Source of the DNA: an uncultured Verrucomicrobiota bacterium
GTDB taxonomy: Bacteria; Verrucomicrobiota; Kiritimatiellia; RFP12; UBA1067
NCBI GenBank assembly: GCA_937901395.1
Contig: CALCDB010000201.1
Coordinates: forward strand, 1 to 6,780
Direction: 5' to 3'
Length of the DNA stretch: 6,780 nt
Shown here: positions 1 to 5,387 of the stretch, piece by piece
How positions within the stretch are numbered: position 1 is the stretch's first letter
Layout of the letters: every line of letters starts with the position of its first letter
Translations under genes and position numbers: made by a program
Notes under the pieces: generated by a model
What the model saw: the letters and a program-made list of their open reading frames with translations, nothing else
The model's database searches: none
Told to the model about the DNA's origin: nothing

Positions 1-1
1 C

Positions 2-106
2 AAGGAGATGCTTGATGACATGCACAAGCGCAAGATCGACATGGCCGACGGGATATTTGTCATCAATGTCGGAGGCTACATCGGTTCCAGCACGCGCTCG
101 GAGATT
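2..106 (+). pseudogene. Fragment of a nucleoside 2-deoxyribosyltransferase-like protein
   Basis: The window opens inside a reading frame whose residues include MHKRKIDMAD, then FVINVGGYIG and STRSEI. This is the conserved core of small proteins related to nucleoside 2-deoxyribosyltransferases (Rossmann-like, often phage-borne or next to phage genes). There the motif is normally followed by E-Y-A and roughly 20 more residues. Here the match stops at the E-I codons (101-106), and the frame runs on into sequence that is antisense to phage genes. The start lies outside the window, so the piece is cut on both sides. Substrate and function cannot be stated. The family call rests on motif recall and is fairly sure; the exact enzyme class is not. 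Confidence 0.5.
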
Positions 107-162
107 TCATCGCTGCGGTCTCCCAGCTTTGCCAGACGTTCAAGGAAATCATCCGGCATCAT
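85..162 (-). pseudogene. N-terminal fragment of an HK97-gp10-like phage protein
   Basis: Reading leftward from an ATG at 162 (in-frame GTG at 171), the frame gives MMPDDFLERLAKLGDRSDEI and then SERVLE. This resembles the helical N-terminus of HK97 gp10-family head-tail or tail-completion proteins, which normally continue past this point for more than 100 residues. Here the frame turns to P-M and a stop (78-76) just where the plus-strand fragment at 2-106 begins to make sense. It lies directly downstream of the head-tail adaptor, where a gp10-like gene belongs in a phage structural operon. The assignment depends largely on that gene order. Confidence 0.5.
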
Positions 163-172
163 GAGCTGCACT

Positions 173-544
173 TTAGCCAATGGACGCCACCACCTTTTTG
201 GCGAGGACTTCGGTGTACATGCCGCGTCCTTTTACATTTTCCACGGATACGATGTCGAAGCGTTCGTTCCCGCAGATAAGGAAATGCTCGGTTGTGACTG
301 TGACGTTCGGGATATGCCGGAAGCGGAACAGGTCGGTTGCCTCGCTGAATGCTGCGAGGTTTGCCCAGCGTTCCGATCCATGTCGGCCTTCCCGATATAC
401 GCGGATCTGCGCGATCGTCGTATCCACGGTCGTTGCAAATCCTTCGGCATCCTTGACCTTCGTCTCCATATAGATAGGCTTGTCGGATGTCTTGACCCCG
501 TCAAACAGGGCATTTGCGTTGTTGCGGCTCTTGTGCCAGTTCAT
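173..544 (-). CDS. Phage head-tail adaptor (head-tail joining) protein
   Basis: The product is about 123 residues. Its central and C-terminal part matches the pattern of SPP1-gp16/Phage_H_T_join adaptors: a G-S-E-R-W-A-N-L strand, then FRFRHIPNV, then a short strand with C-G-N-E-R-F-D-I-V-S-V-E-N and a final VLAKKV. Such proteins form the ring between the capsid portal and the tail. The gp10-like fragment follows 11 nt after its stop, as in many siphophages. The chosen start is the ATG at 544 (MNWHKSRNN); an in-frame ATG at 556 is also possible. Neither has a recognisable ribosome site, and the frame stays open upstream into an unrelated-looking piece, so the true 5' end may be missing. No capsid, portal or terminase gene is visible. 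Confidence 0.65.
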   Translation of the reverse strand: MNWHKSRNNANALFDGVKTSDKPIYMETKVKDAEGFATTVDTTIAQIRVYREGRHGSERWANLAAFSEATDLFRFRHIPNVTVTTEHFLICGNERFDIVSVENVKGRGMYTEVLAKKVVASIG

Positions 545-556
545 ATCGGTTGCCAT

Positions 557-709
557 CGGAAGATAGCCGAAGGAAGCGTACGCAGCCAAATGGAAGAACG
601 TAATATATTCAAGACCAGCACCAAAGCCCATGCCCATGCCAGTCTCGCCCATGAACGGCATACGAGAGCCAACACCCAATTCCAAAATCAAGCGGTCCTT
701 AAGCCAATC
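557..709 (-). other. Open minus-strand piece of unknown origin, possibly a beta-barrel fragment
   Basis: Upstream of the head-tail adaptor and in the same frame, about 50 codons read as protein: a W-L-K-D-R-L-I-L-E-L-G-V-G-S-R segment, a G-M-G-M-G-F-G-A-G-L-E-Y segment and a final A-A-Y-A-S-F-G-Y-L. The alternating hydrophobic, glycine and aromatic pattern suggests outer-membrane beta strands, and the codons (GGT, GGC, TTG, CGT) look like host surface-protein codons. I recognise no phage connector or any other family. It ends at the plus-strand kinase junction near 709. It could equally be an unfamiliar upstream part of the phage gene. Confidence 0.25.
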
Positions 710-1465
710 ACGACGGCGAAGCGAATTTGCACGCAATTGATGGTGAATGAGCGCTCGGCGATCTTGATCTCCACCGACGATTATTTCGTAGGCGATGCGC
801 TTAATCCACGCGATGAGAATGGCGAGCTCGATTACGAGCACGTCAATTGCGTGGATATTCAACGGCTGACCGAAGACCTGAACGCGCTCTTTCGCGGCGA
901 GGCGATTCCCCATCGCAAGTTCGATTTCATCAATCACGTTCCCACCTACGAGAAGGACTTCATCGAATTGCCGAAGGAGGGGATCGTGGTAATCGAGGGC
1001 ATTCACGCGCTCAACCCGCTGCTTACTTCGGGCATCAAGGATTCGCTCAAGTTCCGCATATTCGTCGAGCCGCGTCCGCAACTCGATGTGTTCGGCGGCT
1101 TCTCGCATAGCTCCGCGCATGCACGCTTCTTGCGGCGAATGGTTAGGGATAATCAGTTCAGAAAGCTAAGTCCGCTCGATACTTTGCGGATGTGGCCGAA
1201 AGTAAGGGAGGGCGAGGCGAAGTGGATTGAGCCATTTCGCAAGTTGGCGGATGTGGAGTTCAATTCGTATCTCGTCTATGAGCTTTCGGCTCTACGGTAT
1301 TACGTAGCGGGACTATTGGAGAAGGCGCGCTACCATATCGGCGATCACCCGATGATCGTTAACATGCTCAATTTGGTCAAGCTGGCCTCGCCGATTTCTC
1401 CCGAGGCGATTCCCGGCGATTCGATCTTGCGCGAAACGATCGGCGGCAGTCAATTGGAATATTAA
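709..1465 (+). pseudogene. Nucleoside (uridine) kinase, 5'-truncated through the Walker A motif
   Basis: About 250 codons match the phosphoribulokinase/uridine kinase-like P-loop family, which phosphorylates nucleosides with ATP or GTP. Visible in order are the post-Walker-A helix T-T-A-K-R; the STDDYF substrate loop; the KFDF stretch; VVIEGIHALNP (Walker-B-like strand); LRRMVRDNQ (lid); WPKVREGE; FNSYLVYEL; and the C-terminal ILRETIGGS signature of the longer bacterial form. The family has GxxSSGK immediately before T-T, but here minus-strand foreign sequence takes its place, so the phosphate-binding lysine and any N-terminal domain are gone. No internal ATG has a ribosome site. The gene is broken in this sequence unless the junction is an assembly error. 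The stop is 15 nt before uppP, suggesting an original operon. Confidence 0.8.
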
Positions 1466-1480
1466 GAGGAAAGGACAACG

Positions 1481-2239
1481 ATGAAGGCGATAATCTTTTT
1501 GGCGATCTTGCAAGGCATAGCGGAATTCTTACCGATTTCGAGTTCTGGACATCTCGTGTTGGGCAAGGCATGGCTGGGGCTGGGCGAGGCGGGCATCCGG
1601 CTTGATGTGTGCTTGCATGTAGGCACGCTATTGGCAGTGGCGGCGTTTTACTTCTCGGTAATCAAGCGCATAATCGTAAAGTTGGAATGGAGCTATCTAT
1701 TTAAGATTATCGTAAGCTCGATACCGGTTGGGATAGTGGGCGTATGCTTCAAGGATCAACTCGAATCGGCCTTCGCATCCACTACCGCCGTCGGTTGCGC
1801 CCTAATCTTCACCGGTCTCGTCTTGACCGCCACGAAATTCCTGCCCAAGGGCGATAACGAGGTAAGTTTCGTCCGCGCATTATGGATGGGTATCGCGCAA
1901 GCGATTGCGATTCTGCCTGGCGTATCGCGCTCGGGTATGACGCTATCGGCGGCGAGAATCTCCAAAGTGGGGGCGGAGAAGAGCGCGGAATTTTCTTTTC
2001 TGATGTCCGCTCCGCCAATCATGGGCGCCGCATTATTGGAGATTATAAAGTCGCTTAAGGCGACTGAAGAGGCGGCGGTAAGCGAGCCAAGTTGGGGACT
2101 TTGCATTTTTGGGGCGGTAATTGCGGCGGTAGTTGGTTATATCTCGCTTAAGTTTCTGCTGAGGTCATTGAAGTCGAGCTGGTTTTGGTTGTTTGGTCCA
2201 TATTGCATCATCGCCGGCATCCTCGCGATTGTCAAATAA
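1481..2239 (+). CDS. uppP: Undecaprenyl-diphosphate phosphatase UppP (BacA)
   Basis: This integral inner-membrane enzyme removes one phosphate from undecaprenyl diphosphate. It regenerates the lipid carrier for peptidoglycan and other surface polymers, and its overproduction gives bacitracin resistance. The 252 residues fit the family (about 250-280). The first signature is Q11-xxx-E15 followed by FLPISSSGHL with S20-22 and H24. The second is P146-G-V-S-R150-S-G, with the arginine that binds pyrophosphate. Several hydrophobic segments lie between and after these. The start is supported by GAGGAAAGGA a few bases upstream. It sits 15 nt behind the broken nucleoside kinase and probably shared its transcript; no separate promoter was found. 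No hairpin terminator was found after its stop. Confidence 0.96.
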   Translation: MKAIIFLAILQGIAEFLPISSSGHLVLGKAWLGLGEAGIRLDVCLHVGTLLAVAAFYFSVIKRIIVKLEWSYLFKIIVSSIPVGIVGVCFKDQLESAFASTTAVGCALIFTGLVLTATKFLPKGDNEVSFVRALWMGIAQAIAILPGVSRSGMTLSAARISKVGAEKSAEFSFLMSAPPIMGAALLEIIKSLKATEEAAVSEPSWGLCIFGAVIAAVVGYISLKFLLRSLKSSWFWLFGPYCIIAGILAIVK

Positions 2240-2283
2240 GTCCATAACTGGCGATTACGGCATAGGCGCTTGCGCTCCACCCT

Positions 2284-2299
2284 ACCTAGTCCCTCTAGA
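2284..2299 (+). repeat. 16-bp repeat, left copy of an inverted pair
   Basis: ACCTAGTCCCTCTAGA lies 45 bp after the uppP stop. The identical 16-mer occurs in reverse orientation at 6223-6238. The pair brackets the toxin-antitoxin, surface-protein and zeta modules. It may mark element ends or be two copies of a dispersed genomic repeat. Confidence 0.7.
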
Positions 2300-2339
2300 A
2301 TTCCTATCTTCCAAAAAACGTTTAAGCTATCTTCAGCAA

Positions 2340-2369
2340 TTGACAGAGTCGTCGAGAATATGCTATTAT
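2340..2369 (+). promoter_or_regulatory. Sigma70-type promoter of the VapBC-like operon
   Basis: TTGACA (2340-2345) and TATTAT (2364-2369) are separated by 18 nt, with TG-c just before the -10 (extended -10). Transcription should begin near 2376. The start region holds the runs AGGGGG and TTTTCCCTTT (about 2384-2406), which could pair imperfectly. An operator bound by the antitoxin would be expected there, but none can be proved. Confidence 0.8.
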
Positions 2370-2424
2370 TCGCGGTGGTAGTTTAGGGGGAGGTGTTTTC
2401 CCTTTAAGCGAAAAAGGAGAAAGG

Positions 2425-2676
2425 GTGAGTGACGAAATGGCAATTACAATAGATTTGCCGCAGCAGATGGTGGAGGAAGCGGAAGGTTACGCGACACTTC
2501 AGGGAACGACATTAGAACAAATGTTTTTGGCGTTTCTTAAGAAGGAATTGTCGTGTGCACAAGTGCGTCAGTCTCGTGTTGCTCAATTTCGTGCGCGTTT
2601 AATGAATCAGACGAGACGCACAGGTGCGTCTTATAAGTTTAATCGACAGGATGCGTACGAGGAGAATCTTGGTTGA
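2425..2676 (+). CDS. Antitoxin, VapB-like with a probable ribbon-helix-helix N-terminus
   Basis: This 83-residue protein begins with a short strand (M-A-I-T-I-D-L-P, residues 5-12). Helix (QQMVEEAEGYA), turn (TLQGTT) and helix (LEQMFLAFLKKEL) follow, which is the layout of ribbon-helix-helix DNA-binding antitoxins. The basic C-terminal tail (about 43-83, R/Q-rich, ending in YEENLG) would be the toxin-binding part. It should neutralise the PIN toxin encoded next and repress the shared promoter. The GTG start is chosen because AAAGGAGA sits 4-6 nt upstream; the ATG at 2437 would leave about 16 nt of spacing. Its stop overlaps the toxin start by 4 nt. The gene is visibly richer in A+T than uppP. 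No exact antitoxin family is assigned. Confidence 0.75.
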   Translation: MSDEMAITIDLPQQMVEEAEGYATLQGTTLEQMFLAFLKKELSCAQVRQSRVAQFRARLMNQTRRTGASYKFNRQDAYEENLG

Positions 2677-3083
2677 AACGGTTTTTAGATACTAATGTAT
2701 TGATTTATGCTGTTGATACGCGCGATGAAATAAAACGAGCGAAGGCAATTTCAATTATCGAGGCGGCACTATTGGGATATTCTCCTTCTGCGATATCTGT
2801 TCAAACACTTTCTGAATTTGCCAATGTAGCATTGTCAAAAATCAAGCTTTCACTTGATGAGGTGATGGGGTTTGTTGCTTCGTATCAAGATATACCGACC
2901 GTTATCCCAGATTCTGATCTTGTTTTGAGGGGATTAGAAATTAAGCGCCGATATCAATTGCAGTTCTACGATGCTCTTATGGTTTCGGCAGCTGAGCGAG
3001 CAGGATGTGATGAGATTTACACCGAAGATTTGAACGATGGACAACTCTACTGCGGAGTTAAGGCGGTAAATCCATTTAAATAA
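2673..3083 (+). CDS. PIN-domain ribonuclease toxin (VapC-like)
   Basis: The 136-residue protein has the complete PIN active-site set. D6 lies in FLDTNVLIY, E48 in QTLSEFANV, D100 in QFYDALMVSAAE and D119 in YTEDLNDG. These acidic residues hold Mg/Mn ions, and PIN toxins of toxin-antitoxin systems cut tRNA or rRNA. The length is typical. The start is TTG: it overlaps the antitoxin stop in TTGA (2673-2676), and GAGGAGA lies 7 nt upstream. This implies translational coupling and a damped start for the toxin. The RNA target cannot be read from the sequence. The gene is A+T-rich like its partner, consistent with transfer of the pair. Confidence 0.9.
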   Translation: MKRFLDTNVLIYAVDTRDEIKRAKAISIIEAALLGYSPSAISVQTLSEFANVALSKIKLSLDEVMGFVASYQDIPTVIPDSDLVLRGLEIKRRYQLQFYDALMVSAAERAGCDEIYTEDLNDGQLYCGVKAVNPFK

Positions 3084-3150
3084 CCAACCTTGTTTTGTGT
3101 CAACCTCCATCTCCTCACGATACCTCTCTCCTCCCCCAACACTCGCCTCC

Positions 3151-3203
3151 AAAAAAATATTTTTTTTTTGCCATTGACACGCTAACAAAATTTATGATAC
3201 AAT
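3151..3203 (+). promoter_or_regulatory. Strong promoter with UP-like element for the surface-protein unit
   Basis: TTGACA (3174-3179) and TACAAT (3198-3203) are separated by 18 nt, with TG-a before the -10. Immediately upstream, 3151-3169 is an A7-TA-T10 tract, placed where an UP element binds the alpha subunit of RNA polymerase. A strong promoter is predicted, with a transcript start near 3210 and a leader of about 95 nt. The stretch 3100-3150 is almost all pyrimidine, holds no gene, and has no convincing terminator for the preceding operon. Confidence 0.82.
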
Positions 3204-3303
3204 ATGCGCAGTTTGGGAAAGGAAGAGTTTGAGCTGACGTTGAGCAGGTGACTCGATGCGGTATCAGGCGATTCAAAGAACCAAGAAAAAAAGGAAAAAG
3301 AAA

Positions 3304-4128
3304 ATGAAGAAACTTATGTTTGCGGCGGTGGCTCTTACCGCGGGTTTCGCGATGGCGGAAACAGTCGAGAGCGATCAGATCGTCGGTTATGTTCAGGCGG
3401 GCAAGGCGGAGGCTTCGCAGTATGTTCCGCTCGCGACTCAGTTCGAGGCGCTTGGCGGCGGCGATATCGCCGTTAAGAATGCGGTGACCGTTGAGAATGC
3501 GGTAGCATCTAATACGGCTGCTGGCGATCAGCTTTGGCGTTGGGATACCGCGACTGCGACTTGGACCAAGTATGCTTACTATAAGAAGCCGCGCACCGAC
3601 CCGGCCGAAATCTTTTGGACCAAGATTGTTAATGATAAGGCGGAAGGAACCGAGACCACGGATACGATTCCGGCGGGCGAGACCTTCTTCTTCAAGCGCT
3701 CATCTGGTGCTACCGAGGCGGCGACTTTGACGCTCGCGGGTGGAGTAAAGGATCTTAGCGGTGAATCTTCGTTCGCGGTCACTCAGAACCAGCTTGCGTT
3801 CGTCGCCAATCCATGGCCGACCGAAATCGTAATTAAGGATTTCAACCAGTTCGTCACTGAAGGAACTCCGAGTGCGTCTAATACAGCTGCTGGTGATCAG
3901 ATTTGGCTTTGGGATACCGCGAATGGAACTTGGGTTAAGTATTGCCTTCATAAGGATAGCCGTGCTGGCATTACCGATAATTGGCGCAAGATTGTTGGTA
4001 CTAAGCCAGATACCAAGGAGACGGAGGATACGATTCCGGCTGGCAAGGGTATCTTCTTCCAGCGTTCTGGCTTGGCAAGCCCAACCGAGCCATTGAAGGT
4101 AACCTTCACGCTCCCGATTACGAAGTAA
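3304..4128 (+). CDS. Secreted or surface protein with two internal W-rich repeats
   Basis: The 274-residue product has a Sec signal peptide (MKK-LMFAAVALTAGFAMA, cleavage probably after residue 18). Mature residues E-S-D-Q-I-V-G-Y follow, a start typical of a poorly characterised family of exported proteins in PEP-CTERM-bearing Kiritimatiellota-type genomes. Two modules at residues 68-133 and 191-255 share SNTAAGDQ, W.WDTA..TW.KY, a central W..KIV and DTIPAG..FF..RS. The role is unknown; an extracellular structural or binding part is likely. The ATG at 3304 is chosen because AAGGA lies 8 nt upstream and the residues after it form a signal peptide. The ATG at 3256, which would add 16 mostly basic residues, is less likely. 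No C-terminal anchor is visible. Transcription is from the strong promoter at 3151-3203. Confidence 0.8.
   Translation: MKKLMFAAVALTAGFAMAETVESDQIVGYVQAGKAEASQYVPLATQFEALGGGDIAVKNAVTVENAVASNTAAGDQLWRWDTATATWTKYAYYKKPRTDPAEIFWTKIVNDKAEGTETTDTIPAGETFFFKRSSGATEAATLTLAGGVKDLSGESSFAVTQNQLAFVANPWPTEIVIKDFNQFVTEGTPSASNTAAGDQIWLWDTANGTWVKYCLHKDSRAGITDNWRKIVGTKPDTKETEDTIPAGKGIFFQRSGLASPTEPLKVTFTLPITK
3505..3702 (+). repeat. Coding repeat 1 of the surface protein
   Basis: These 66 codons start at A-S-N-T-A-A-G-D-Q and end at F-F-F-K-R-S. Their DNA is also alike in the opening bases of repeat 2 (about 40 bp with few changes), so the protein arose by internal duplication or is kept homogeneous by gene conversion. 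Confidence 0.8.
3874..4068 (+). repeat. Coding repeat 2 of the surface protein
   Basis: These 65 codons match repeat 1 in order, from A-S-N-T-A-A-G-D-Q to I-F-F-Q-R-S. The middle part (about 20 codons after the W-x-K-Y motif) has diverged most, while the ends are conserved. This suggests two copies of one folded domain. Confidence 0.8.
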
Positions 4129-4137
4129 ACGATTTGC

Positions 4138-4202
4138 GGTGGGTGGCATGGTGTCGCCCGCCAATAAACCCCGTCTTTCGGTTGCCTCGATCGTAAGGCG
4201 GG
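4138..4202 (+). other. Potentially structured RNA between the two surface genes
   Basis: CCCGCC at 4157-4162 can pair with GGTGGG upstream (4138-4143, one G-U pair) or with GGCGGG downstream (4197-4202), but not with both. A small arm, AACC..G (4167-4173) with CGGTT (4179-4183), lies inside the larger stem. No U-run follows, so it is not a plain terminator. It may stabilise or process the mRNA between the genes. No known riboswitch is recognised. Confidence 0.35.
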
Positions 4203-4244
4203 TTAAAAACAAGAGGCAAAACAAAATAAGGAAATAAAATAAAA

Positions 4245-4829
4245 ATGAAGAAGTTAATGATTGCGGCGGCGATTGCGATGATGGCCGTTGCTTCTCAGGC
4301 GGCCTCCTTCGCGTGGGCGGCGGATGGTGAGTCGGGTTCGGATTGGACGGGTGGTTGGATTGGCACTACCGCGCAGGTAAATGCGTTCCTCTATCTCGGC
4401 GAAATTACCTTAGATACGACTAAAACGTGCGCTCTTGATTTCTCGAAGGCAGGGGAGATGTATCTCACCAGTGCTGAGCAGGATGGGGACACCTATAACT
4501 TTGGCAATCCTGAGACCAAGCTTTCAAGCGGCAATCTCAAGAGCGATGCGGCTGGCCAGAAGTACACCATCATTCTCGCCGAGGTTTCTGAGTTGGGTGA
4601 GATTCCTGCGTTGAGCGATGGCAAGCACTTCGCTCTCATCACGGGTGAAACCACTCATGAAGTCAACCCAATGGATGAGAAGGATACTTGGGCGGGTATG
4701 GTTAGTACGACCATTCTCGAGCAGGGCGATTGGAAGACTTGGAATTCGACCCCGGTCCCGGAGCCAACGAGCGCGATGCTCCTCCTCCTCGGTGTTGCGG
4801 GTCTCGCTCTCCGTCGTAAGGCGAAGTAA
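4245..4829 (+). CDS. PEP-CTERM sorting-domain protein
   Basis: This is a 194-residue exported protein. An N-terminal Sec signal peptide occupies about residues 1-20 (MKKLMIAAAIAMMAVASQA). A polar, acidic mature part follows (W-T-G-G-W-I-G-T near the start, Y-T-I-I-L-A-E-V in the middle). The C-terminal sorting signal consists of P172-E-P174, a hydrophobic span at about 177-189, and a basic R190-R-K-A-K tail. In known systems an exosortase recognises PEP, cleaves the tail and links the protein to surface or extracellular polymer. No exosortase gene is in the window. The body has no recognised domain. AAGGA lies 12 nt before the ATG. It follows the repeat protein by 116 nt with no promoter seen, and a strong terminator follows, so both genes probably form one transcript. 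Confidence 0.87.
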   Translation: MKKLMIAAAIAMMAVASQAASFAWAADGESGSDWTGGWIGTTAQVNAFLYLGEITLDTTKTCALDFSKAGEMYLTSAEQDGDTYNFGNPETKLSSGNLKSDAAGQKYTIILAEVSELGEIPALSDGKHFALITGETTHEVNPMDEKDTWAGMVSTTILEQGDWKTWNSTPVPEPTSAMLLLLGVAGLALRRKAK

Positions 4830-4852
4830 GTTTAAGCAATTTGCTTAGCATT

Positions 4853-4880
4853 AAAAGCCGTCCATTCCGGGCGGCTTTTT
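4853..4880 (+). terminator. Rho-independent terminator of the surface-protein unit
   Basis: An 11-bp stem (AAAAGCCGTCC with GGGCGGCTTTT, one G-U pair) closes a 5-nt loop. TTTTT-GC-TTTT follows on the plus strand, starting 23 nt after the PEP-CTERM gene. The A-run before the stem means it could also act on the minus strand. Confidence 0.93.
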
Positions 4881-4932
4881 GCTTTTGCATATAATGTAGT
4901 TTCCTTACTGATAGAGACACCCTGCTAAACCA

Positions 4933-5020
4933 ATAGGCGTACACAAATTGCCCCATAGGCGTACACGAAATGCCCGACTTGGGTACATTAAATGCCCAAT
5001 AGGCGTACACAAAATGCCCC
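4933..5020. repeat. Four degenerate 22-bp direct repeats, possible IS21-type end remnant
   Basis: Copies lie at 4933-4954, 4955-4975, 4976-4997 (the most degenerate) and 4999-5020, with consensus ATAGGCGTACACAAAATGCCC, abutting head to tail. Multiple short direct repeats of this G/TACAC and GGGCA style are typical of IS21-family transposon ends. No transposase (istA/istB) is in the window, so this would be a solo end. Without such a link it remains an unexplained tandem array. The sequence from 5021 to 5132 holds no gene; it has only a weak 6-bp inverted repeat (ATCTCA at 5059, TGAGAT at 5085). Confidence 0.7.
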
Positions 5021-5132
5021 ATATAGGGAGGTTGTCGTGTGGCCTTAGAGGGGGTAAAATCTCATCAGAGACTCAATTCCATTTTGAGATAGAAGGGAAA
5101 TGAGGAGAGGCAAGAATACTGAAATTGCGCCC

Positions 5133-5162
5133 TTGAACTTTGTGCGGTGAATATGGTATAAT
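5133..5162 (+). promoter_or_regulatory. Promoter of the zeta-kinase module
   Basis: TTGAAC (5133-5138) and a perfect TATAAT (5157-5162) are separated by 18 nt, with TG-g before the -10. Transcription would start near 5169. This is downstream of the ATG at 5165 and so favours 5195 as the partner gene's start. Confidence 0.85.
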
Positions 5163-5194
5163 ACTTGCGATTTGTGCGGAGAACCGCAATAGAG

Positions 5195-5386
5195 ATGGTT
5201 AAGAATTATAGAGTCGTTACCGAATTGACTGGCGAGGCGAAAATGCTTGCTGAAGCGGCTAAGGCCGCAAGTCGTGCGGCAGTAGCTAAAGCTTTTGCTG
5301 CGGGGCTCTCGATTGCCATCGCCAAAAATGGCAACCTCGTTAAGGTCGATCCCGATGGAACGGAAACTATCCTAAAGAAACTTTAA
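5195..5386 (+). CDS. Small alanine-rich partner (putative antitoxin) of the zeta-type kinase
   Basis: The predicted product has 63 residues. The first half is an amphipathic, alanine-rich helix region (E-A-K-M-L-A-E-A-A-K-A-A-S-R-A-A-V-A-K-A). The second half reads A-G-L-S-I-A-I-A-K-N-G-N-L-V-K-V-D-P-D-G, a likely beta hairpin, and ends ILKKL. Short proteins with this G-L-x-x-x-x-A-x-x-G-x-[IL]-V-x-x-x-P-D-G ending are commonly found just upstream of zeta-like kinase genes and are presumed antitoxins. It is not the three-helix epsilon antitoxin. The ATG at 5195 has GGAGAA 11 nt upstream and follows the predicted transcript start; an earlier in-frame ATG at 5165 does not. The kinase starts 1 nt after its stop, so the two are surely cotranscribed and probably translationally coupled. 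Confidence 0.75.
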   Translation: MVKNYRVVTELTGEAKMLAEAAKAASRAAVAKAFAAGLSIAIAKNGNLVKVDPDGTETILKKL

Positions 5387-5387
5387 G

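Noticed and set aside
173..1120. A 315-residue minus-strand protein
   Set aside because: Its first 130 or so residues are the antisense of the conserved nucleoside kinase. Only the part below about 709 has protein-like content of its own.
8..1465. A single 485-residue fusion of deoxyribosyltransferase-like and kinase domains
   Set aside because: The central part is the antisense of a recognisable phage head-tail adaptor, and both flanking domains are broken at their conserved motifs.
2240..2340. Terminator after uppP
   Set aside because: The GCGC-tt-GCGC stretch has too small a loop and no T-run follows.
3256..3303. Longer start for the repeat surface protein (ATG at 3256, AGGTG upstream)
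   Set aside because: It would put 16 mostly basic residues before a complete signal peptide. The ATG at 3304 has AAGGA at good spacing, as its sister gene does.
4933..5020. CRISPR array
   Set aside because: The 22-bp units abut with no spacers, vary internally, and no cas gene is present.
4702..5022. Minus-strand ORF with repeated F-V-Y-A-Y-W units
   Set aside because: The repetition is just translation of the 22-bp DNA repeats, and the frame then runs antisense into the PEP-CTERM gene and across the terminator.
5165..5194. Longer start for the zeta partner
   Set aside because: The ATG lies before the transcript start predicted from the TATAAT at 5157, and the added residues lack family likeness.
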